64,000 nucleotides of DNA from Lepas anatifera (taxonomy: Eukaryota; Arthropoda; Thecostraca; Lepadidae): contig JAOTON010000453.1 in NCBI GenBank assembly GCA_034440635.1, forward strand, positions 434,001 to 498,000, read 5' to 3'. Below the pieces are notes generated by a model. It saw nothing but the letters and a program-made list of their open reading frames with translations, had not been told where the DNA came from and did not search any database. Position 1 is the stretch's first letter; each line of letters starts with the position of its first letter. Position numbers and translations under genes: made by a program. This document shows, in pieces, positions 37,601 through 46,600 of the stretch.

Positions 37601-40600
37601 AGAGAATTGATACCTACTTACGAGTATAACAAGCCCATATTTGACGGATTTGAAAATTTAAAATTCAGTGGTGTGTCCAAAGCCAGGACTAATTTGTAAG
37701 AAATGTGCATACAATCCTGAGACTGTCTCAGGATTGTATAAGTATACAAACTCTGGGACGATTTTTAGAGTCTAAAGGGTTGATTGCAAAGGAAACTGCA
37801 ATAACAGCGCGAAAACAATACCACTGGTGCATCAGACAACATAAAACTTTCCCAGAACTTTCGGCAAAAATTATTATCAATAAACGAAGGTGAGATGGGA
37901 GTGAATAATCAAAATAATAGAAAAGCACAAACTTCGAAGTCTGAAGGTTTTTCAATTAAGGCAGTATAATGTACATACACCTATAGGTATAAGCGGACCC
38001 AGAATTTCCGATCGGGGGGGGCACTGGCGGCGGAACTAGGGGCACCGGGGCACAGTGACTCCCTTGAATAAGAAATGTTAACACTAACCCTATGGCGTTG
38101 ACTGGAAAGAAATGAGTTGAAAAGCCCATAGTGCCTCCCCCTTAAATGCGAACGTTCCGCCGTCCCTGGGGGGGTGGCATTCATGGCCGGGGGCCGCCAT
38201 TTTTGGACAGCAAAACCTAAAATGTGAGCGCCAAATCCTGTCACAGGGGCGACGATATCTGCACCCTTGGGAGAGAGGATAGTAAGCGGAATTTCAGGGG
38301 ATGCCATCGACCCTTCAGGGGGCGCCGTGCCCATTTTAGGGGGCGCTGAGGGTCGATCGAGGGGAGGTTCCCCATTTCCCCCTCCTGGATCTGCCTTTGC
38401 ACATAGGTACGTACACTGCTAAACTTTCGCTGGCTCTGATGGCATCTACATTTCTCGCATAAATGTTTTCACGTTTATTTATTTTTTTAATTTTTGTCCA
38501 AGTCCTTCCCAGTGCAGCTGTTGGAGATGGCGTCTCACCATCGTCATCAAGGGATTTGTCACGGATACCCCGACCCCACCACCCGAACGAGCAACTCCCA
38601 CAATGAAGGGTTAATTTAGAAGCCAAAGTTTAATGTCCCACAAAGCACAGGGACCACCCCCCCACTCAGGTCACCATCTCACCAGTCCGTTGCCAGCCGA
38701 CCTACGTCGGATAAACATAGAGCGCTGGAGCGTCTCAAGGGAACCGACCCGAAGCCTGGACATTAGAGTTGTTCAGATTGCAGCTTTTGTTGAAAAGTAT
38801 ACGGGCTCAGGGCTAATATGGTTCTCCAAAGGATTGCGAGTTCAATGATACCAATTTCATCAACATTTAAGGTGGTCTAGGGGTTCCGCAAACGGCTTGA
38901 AGTTGGGACGTTTTTCCGTTCCATTCAGCCCTATGTAAGCCATAGCGCACCGTTTTACCGCGGTGGTTACTAGTCTTATTAGGGATGGTGCTTGGCTTTT
39001 CGGGCTTATTATGACAAATGATGATAAATAGTAATGTTGAGATGGATATTTTTTGATGAGGGGACAGTAAAAACAAGGGGGTAAAGGGGGCCAAGCCCCC
39101 ACTCCGAAATACAAAAATGCATTTAGCAGCTACATACTCGGGGTATGTTAACTGCAATGACGGGCGAGGCTCCGAGCCCTGATCCTCCCCGGAAACACCC
39201 CCCCTCGAAAATCTCCGTTACCTCCCCCACCCTCGAAGAATGAAAATTTAGAAAAAAATACGTCTCCGCAGATCGCTATTTGGGAGGGGGAGGAAGAGTA
39301 ATCATGGGAGACTATAGTGGGGTTCGTGACAAAACCTGCTCAAAAGCAGGCATTGACGGGTGTCAACTTCATATCACGCTGCGAAATCATCTGACGTAAT
39401 CGAAGCAGACATTATATGCTGTCAGTTTGCATCATTTTGCATCATCAACCTCAATTTATTGCAATTGGCTCGTCCACTGTTCTCCCGCGATATCCTTTTA
39501 CGGTCACTGTCTAGAGCGATCCTAGAGAACGCTTGTCGAATGAGGCGATCCTCTTGCGGTGGTCCTCAACAGCCTGCAGGAGCCATTGGAGCTCCTGCTT
39601 GTTCTTTTAGCTTGAATGAAGTGTTGAATCATTGCGACGCCTCTCTCAGCAGTATCATTGGTGACCCATCGATCTTTAATGAACTGCTGGTACACCTGGA
39701 ACCCCGGATCTTCTTTTCACTCATTCCCCGGCTGGTGGAGCCAGGGCTGTGGGTCGATTTCCAGCAGCCAGAAAACGAGACAGGACCGCTCTTCGACCAA
39801 GTGAGACAGTGTGGTGCCCTGCTCGATAGTGGGTGTTACGCTTTCATCACCCTCGCCTGCTGATTCAGTCTCATCAAGATGTCTTAGCAAGGCCATGTCA
39901 GATGGCCATGTACAGCTCGGAAAAGACAGAGAAGCTGCACGGGATCTGCCTCTTCATCTGCCTGCTGTACGTTCCGGCCTGGCTCACGGCTCCGCTGGCC
40001 GTGGAAGCTGCTCACAACGACCTCCGACTCAATCACAACCTACTGCACTTCCGAGCACTCGACAATGTCGTTGCTGATGCAGCTCTTCATAAGATGCGTC
40101 AACATCTGTCCTTCCTAAAGTTAGAGACGGTGGTCTTCAGTCCCGCCTCCCAGCCCATCAGCGCCGACGAGCGAGCTGATATCGCCATGGCCTTGCTAAG
40201 ACATCTCGATGAGACCGAATCAGCAGGCGAGGGTGACGAAAGCGCAGCACCCACTATCGAGCAGGGCACCACACTGTCTCACTTGGTCGATGAGCGGTCC
40301 TGGCTCGTTTTCCGGCTGCTGGAAATCGACCCACAGCCCTGGCTCCACCAGCCGGTGACTGAGTGGAAAGAAGATCCGGGGTTCCAGGTGTACCAGCAGT
40401 TCATTAAAGATCGATGGGTCACCAATGATACGGCTGAGAGAGGCGTCGCTATGATTCAACGCTTCATTCAGGCTACAAAGAACAAGCAGGAGCTCCAATG
40501 GCTCCTGCAGGCTGTTGAGGACCACCGCAAGAGGATCACCTCATTCGACAAGCGTTCTCTAGACAGTGAGGTAGAAAGTATATCTCAGGGGAACAGTGGA

Positions 40601-43600
40601 CAAGCCAATTGCAATAAATTGAGGTTGATGATGCCAAATGATGCAAACTGACAGCATATAATGTCTGCTTCGATTACGTCAGATGATGTCGCAGCGTGAT
40701 ATTAAGTTGACACCCGTCAATGCCTGCTTTTGAGCAGGTTTTGTCACGAACCCCACCATAGTCTCCCATGATTACTCTTCCTCCCCCTCCCGATTAGCGA
40801 TCTGCGGATACGTATTTTTCTAAATTTTCATTCTTCGAGGGTGGGGGAGGTAACGGAGATTTTCGAGGGGGAGGGGAGGGGGTGTTGCCGGAGGGGGAGG
40901 TCAGGGCTCGGAGCCTCCCCGTCATTGTAGTTAACATACCCCGAGTATGTAGTTGCTCAATGCATTTTTGTATTTCGGGGTGGGGGGCTTGGGCCCCTTA
41001 AACCCCCCTTGTATTCACTGATGTCCCCTCATCTAAGACATGCCCATCTCAACATTACTATTAATCATCATTTGCCATAATAAGCCCGAAAAACCAAGCA
41101 CCATCCCTAATAAGACTAGTAACCACCGCGGTAAAACGGTGCGCTATGGCTTACATAGGGCTGAATGGAACGGAAAAACTTCCCAACTTCAAGCCGTTTG
41201 CGGAACCCCTAGACCACATTAAATTTTGATGAAAATGGTATCATTGAACTCGCTATTCTTTCGAGAACCATATTAGCCCTGAGCCCGTTTACTTTTCAAC
41301 AAAAGTTGCAATCTGAGCAACTCTAGTGGACATGCACTGCCACTGCATGTTTCTGAGCAGCAGGCCGGAGCCCAACGCTCTACCAACTGAGCTACCGGGG
41401 CGGAAAACAACAAGATCAACAAGATCGACAAAGAAACGTGTCGCTAAAGGGATGTGGAAGCGTAACCAACGTGTCTAAAGACTACCTAAAAACGCATCTG
41501 ACCCCCACCCTGTCCGAGGATGACGAACACTTCTGCGTGTGAATGTTACCTCGAATGAAATGAGTTTTAAATGCACAGAGAGACCCGATGTGTTTCGAAT
41601 CATCAATACCCAGAGGGTTGATTCACCACACCGACCTGCTGTTCCAACCAGTCTGGTCCCTCCCTCAGTCCAGTGTCGAGACGGCCGCGGGGGCGCCGCT
41701 GACCTCGTCAATGAGCAGCAGACGGACGGAGCGGAGCAGGCGGCGCATGTCGGACCAGCGGCGGGTCACCGAGTCCCACTTCTCCGGCGTGGTCAGCACC
41801 ACCTGCAGCCGCTGCAGGTCGGCGTAGTCGTCGCCCTCCGAGTCGCCCGTCAGCGCACCGCACTCCAGCCCCAGCGGAGCGAACTTGGCGCTCCAGTCGG
41901 AGCACCGCTCCGTACACAGCGCCTTCATCGGCGCCACTGCGGCGGGGGGAGAGCAGGCAGGAGACGGTGTTACAGAGGCGCGGAACAGACTGGAAAAGGG
42001 AGACATGTGATGCACGGGAAGGGGCAGGGGGAAGGGGAGGTTTGCATACGTCGCCATCGCTACAGAGCAAGGGATTCGAACATTATATGTAGCATGGATT
42101 GGGACTATTGGATGAGCGAAAAGTGTATGTCGATCGCTTTATCATCCACATTCAAACAAGTCCAATGTTTCGCGGATATTTTTTGTTTCATCGCCCGCTA
42201 CCATCAGCAGCATCACATCACAACATAGTCGAACACGAGCGAAGAAACAACGGAACTGTCCCTAAAAAAACAAGTCATGACATGCAATATAAAGATCCAA
42301 GGAAAAATAATAATTTCACACACGTCAAAGAAGAGATGATTCAGGTACGGACGCTCCAGTTGGAGCGCTCGATGAGAAAATCATTTACAGATGTTCTTCA
42401 CCAAGCGACGGTTATTCCACAGCCAAAAAACACACATCAGCGGCGGCACCACCAGTGACGTAATTTTTTTGCCAGGTCAAGTGACCTGTTATTTACAACC
42501 AGTGACGTACTGTAGACGACGGTGCAGTCGGGAGGTTTGCCGGCGGCCTCGCACTGCATCAGCAGCCGCACAATGGCCAGCTCGAACACCACCGTTTTGC
42601 CGGAGCCGGTCGGGGCGCTCACCACCAGAGCGCGGTCTGCAGCGGGAACGGACGCCAGGGTGCAGGAACGGACGCCAGAGTGCGGGAACGGACGTCAGAG
42701 TGTGGGAACGACCCCAGGGTGCGGGACCAGACGCCAGGTGCAGGAACGGACGCCAGGGTGCGGGAACGGACGTCAGAGTGTGGGAACGGACGCCAGGGTG
42801 CGGGAACGGACGTCAGAGTGCGTGAATGGCCGCCAGGGTGTGGGAACGGACGGAGGAATCGTGCAAGTGGGAGGGAACTGGTGGAATGGGGGTTCTGATC
42901 ATGACTTGATAACACAGGATAAGTAGACAGTAACCGTGAAATTAGTCTTCGTTACGGGGTGGATCATCGCAGTGATTTCACGAAACCAGTCCAACTGGTT
43001 TATAACGCTTAAGGAGACCATTCAATGCTTAGGCTGTGACGTTATGAGAAGTCTGGAATTGCCTACATGCACACAGTAACGGATCCAAGGGAGGCGGAAA
43101 GCCACCTGCGTCCGTGCAGCCACCCCACCCTGTAAACGGCGGGCGTCGAAGGCGCCTGGAACACGACTAAAAAGCGACAACCGTGCGATACAGATATCTT
43201 ACAATAAACTTAATAAGGTGACCCCGGCAGAGGTACCCCCGTTTTCCTGCGACTTCCACTGTCAGCCGTGGATCTCGGTTCAGCTACTTACCCGCCCTCT
43301 CAAAACAACGGCGCCTCTGGTGCCAAATTGTCTCCGTTGCCTAACGGTAAGACTTTTAAGATGTCCTTTCCTTACAACAGTGCCGAAAGCCGCGTCAGGA
43401 TTGCATGGAGAGCACAAAAGGCGTCGCCCGAGTGGTCACGCCGCCCCTGCCTCCTTCTTACCGAAATCCTAGATCCGTTTTTGTGTAAACATAATGCAAC
43501 AAACAGGCGGGTATCTACTGGCTGTCTCCCACTCAGTTCACTAACACACACACACGGTGAGAGGTGTACGCAGCAGTAGCATCCCACCTGAGTAGAGAGC

Positions 43601-46600
43601 GTCGTCCAGCACGCTCGACTGCACCCGGTTGAAGTAGGGGAACTCGGAGAACACGGCCCGGTAGCGTTCAGGCAGCTCCGAGACAGCGCGCAGACCGTCC
43701 GGGGCCAGGCCCTCCGGGCACCACGGCAGACCCGCTGCCGGAGGATCAGCACGAGCCGGGCCCCGGTGTTCCAGAGGGTTCGCACGCGCCTGGCGGTGGT
43801 TCTGAGCAGAAGAGTGACCACTGTCGGTCAGGTCTGAGGCGCTCTGGTAGTTTCTGCTGTAAGCGCGGTTCGACCGGGAGACCTGAGCCTCTTCCAGGGT
43901 TTTGTAACAGCCTTGGCTGTGGTCGTGACTCTGATCTCCGTTATGTAGACGGTAACGGTTCTGGTCCCAGCTGTTTGATTGTTGACAAGGCCGATTGTTC
44001 GGGGAGCCGCGGTCGTGCGTCCGTTCCTGACTGAGGTCAAAACCTCTCTCAGCGTCCTGGATGATGATATCAGCCAGGGTTGACTCATCGTGTATTCCTG
44101 ACATTCCGTCAGTGTTTTCCAGGCCCGATTTCACATCATGAGAGCGGTATGAGTTTTGGTTTTTCCTGGCATTGGAATCACCCTCTTTCCCTAAGAAGTC
44201 ACCATCGTCCGTTCTAAGTATGTTCCTCGGTATTGCTCCATCTTGGTCGTTCACCGAGTAAGCGGAACCTTTCGTGAAAAGGTCGATTTCACTGTCTGCG
44301 CTTGTCCGCGACCTCGGATGTTTTCTGGCGTCACCACCGCCAGCCATGTTCTTCCAGGATTGGTTCCAGAGCCTGTCAGCACCACCAGAGAAGTGACATT
44401 CGGCCTGCTGGTTGTCAGTAGTGCATTCATCCAGCTGGCGCGGCGGGGACGCCAAGTTACCGGACAAATACGATGCAAAGGTTTCAGGAAAGGGTTGAAT
44501 TACAGGACGACGACGGCTCATCATTGGAGTTCTTCTCTGTCTCTCTTGCTGTTCATGTAGTGAGAATGCTGAGGGTTCTCCACCTGACCAGAAGCTTGAA
44601 TCGCCGTCTCCATGGAGTTTCAGGTTTGGATCAGACGCCTCTTCGCGGTGCTGATGGTTAACGTCATACGAATAGTACCGCTTCGCAGGTTTACCGCCTG
44701 GGGTCCGTTCTCTTCGAAGCGACTGGTCCGAAAACGATGATCCCTTGTTCATCATCGTCATATTTAGAGAATCATCCAAACTCTCCAAACAATCCCTGCC
44801 ACCCTGACGCGTACCCGAAGGCCCCTGATTCGAGTTCGATATGCCACATTGGATGGCTTCCCACGGATGGTTTCGCTCGGACCACTTAATAGAGGAGTCA
44901 TTTGGATAATTTGGTGATGGTTCGTCATCTGCAAATGAAGTCAGGTCGAATTCCGCGCGTCCTGACCGAGCTCTGGGGTCTGTCCCAGGGTAGGCAGAGG
45001 ATTCGTCCGCATACAGTCTCCGGGATAGGTCAGAAAAACGATCGTCAGGCTCAGTTTCAAAATGTGAGCCTGGTAGTTCATCAGTGTCGTCCCTGGCAGA
45101 AAAGGTGCAGCGCCCGCTCTGTCTGTCATTCTTTTTAGTGTTTTCAAATACTCCTCGGGTGCTTCTCAGGGATATACTTTCATCAGAAGCGATACTGGAA
45201 AAGAACGGGGATGCTCTATCTTCCAACCATGGCCGATCGCCGAGAACTTTCTCCGCCTCCGTCACTTCTTCTGATCGTTTCTTATTCTCAAACCGTTCAT
45301 TGCGCTCACCAGTTGCTCTGTCGTGTAGCACTTTGCCACCGTCACCTCCCACACACTGCTGACGATTCGGGAACATGGTAAGAGAGGGACTAGAAGAGCT
45401 GATATTGAATGCCGAACTGAGCTGGCTCACAGCCTTGCAGTGAGGCAGGCTGCTGGGTTGCTGTAAGGTTGTGTTGCTTCTCGAATGAGGTGCATCCCTT
45501 TCCGCCGCCAGTTCATCCCTGAAAAATAGTAATCATATAACTATTGGGAAAACATGAAGAAGGGCAGGACAGTGCAGCCCCACAGAGGCAGAATCAGTGA
45601 TGGGGATTCTGGGAATGTGTTAGAAGCAAGGCTTTGAATCGTTGAAAGCTGCCAGCCACCACGATTTTGCGCTTCAAACATTCTGCACAGAGTTGCAGGT
45701 CGGTTGTTCAAAATGCACATTGCCCTGGTTTAAAGTACTCGTTCGTTTCTTCTCAAAATCCAAGAGCTGTTGTAACTGGTAATTTCTCTTTTTCCTTACT
45801 GCAGTTTCTAGAAGTCAATGCCCGATTAAGGTGGTGGCATTTGTTTTACCTGATTTTGCAAGTGTCCCAATACTCCGGCTCCATCTCCGGCTTCTGAGCA
45901 AATATTGTTACAAGTCTTGGGCCTTTGAGGCGAAAATAAAAATATTTTGAATCTTGAACCTCCCTCTTGTAGTCAAAATTGTGAAAATATTGGTTAGGCA
46001 AAAACACCTCTGATGTGTAGACGTTTATATATAATTTCAACATTGATTTACTCTACGGTATTTATGAGAAAAATCGTCCCACCCCACTGTTAAGAAAACG
46101 TTACCATGTTGTGTTATTTTCGGAATTGGTTGCCGAGGGATGGGGGTGGGGGGGTGACACTCAAAGAAAAGTGCATCAAACCACAAAAACCTCTCTTTTA
46201 CAGACTAACTCCCAAGAGCTGTTTCTGTCAGAGTATCTTAAAGCCATATTGCAGCATGCAGAGTTTATATTTGTCCAAAACCGTGTTCGCCTATTTTGAC
46301 AATGTTTTTATGTCTAGTCTCGCCATGTAAAATTTGTGCAAAACCAGGCTAAGGTGCGTACAAAAGAGGCCACACACCTACACTTTTTTCTCGATAGTGT
46401 TTCAGGTTCGAATGAATGTTTTTTCTGGAACCTCAGATGTAATTCATTTCACATAACGTGTCCAAACATTGTCATTTCATGCCGATTAAACCCCTGCAAC
46501 GCACCGTTCGGCAAACAGGCTGAGTCCGCTCTCCCGGAGGCCATTTGCCACAGCTCCATCCGCCTCCTGTGGCTCCTCTTCAAAGCTGAAGCCATCTGAA

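Noticed and set aside
39360..39863. Plus-strand 167-codon frame as a separate gene
   Set aside because: It is the antisense of the right-arm gene, present because the left arm is an inverted copy. The minus-strand frame at 40220-40525 is its mirror.
41345..41405. Functional tRNA gene
   Set aside because: Only the 5' half is present; no adjacent T arm or acceptor 3' strand.
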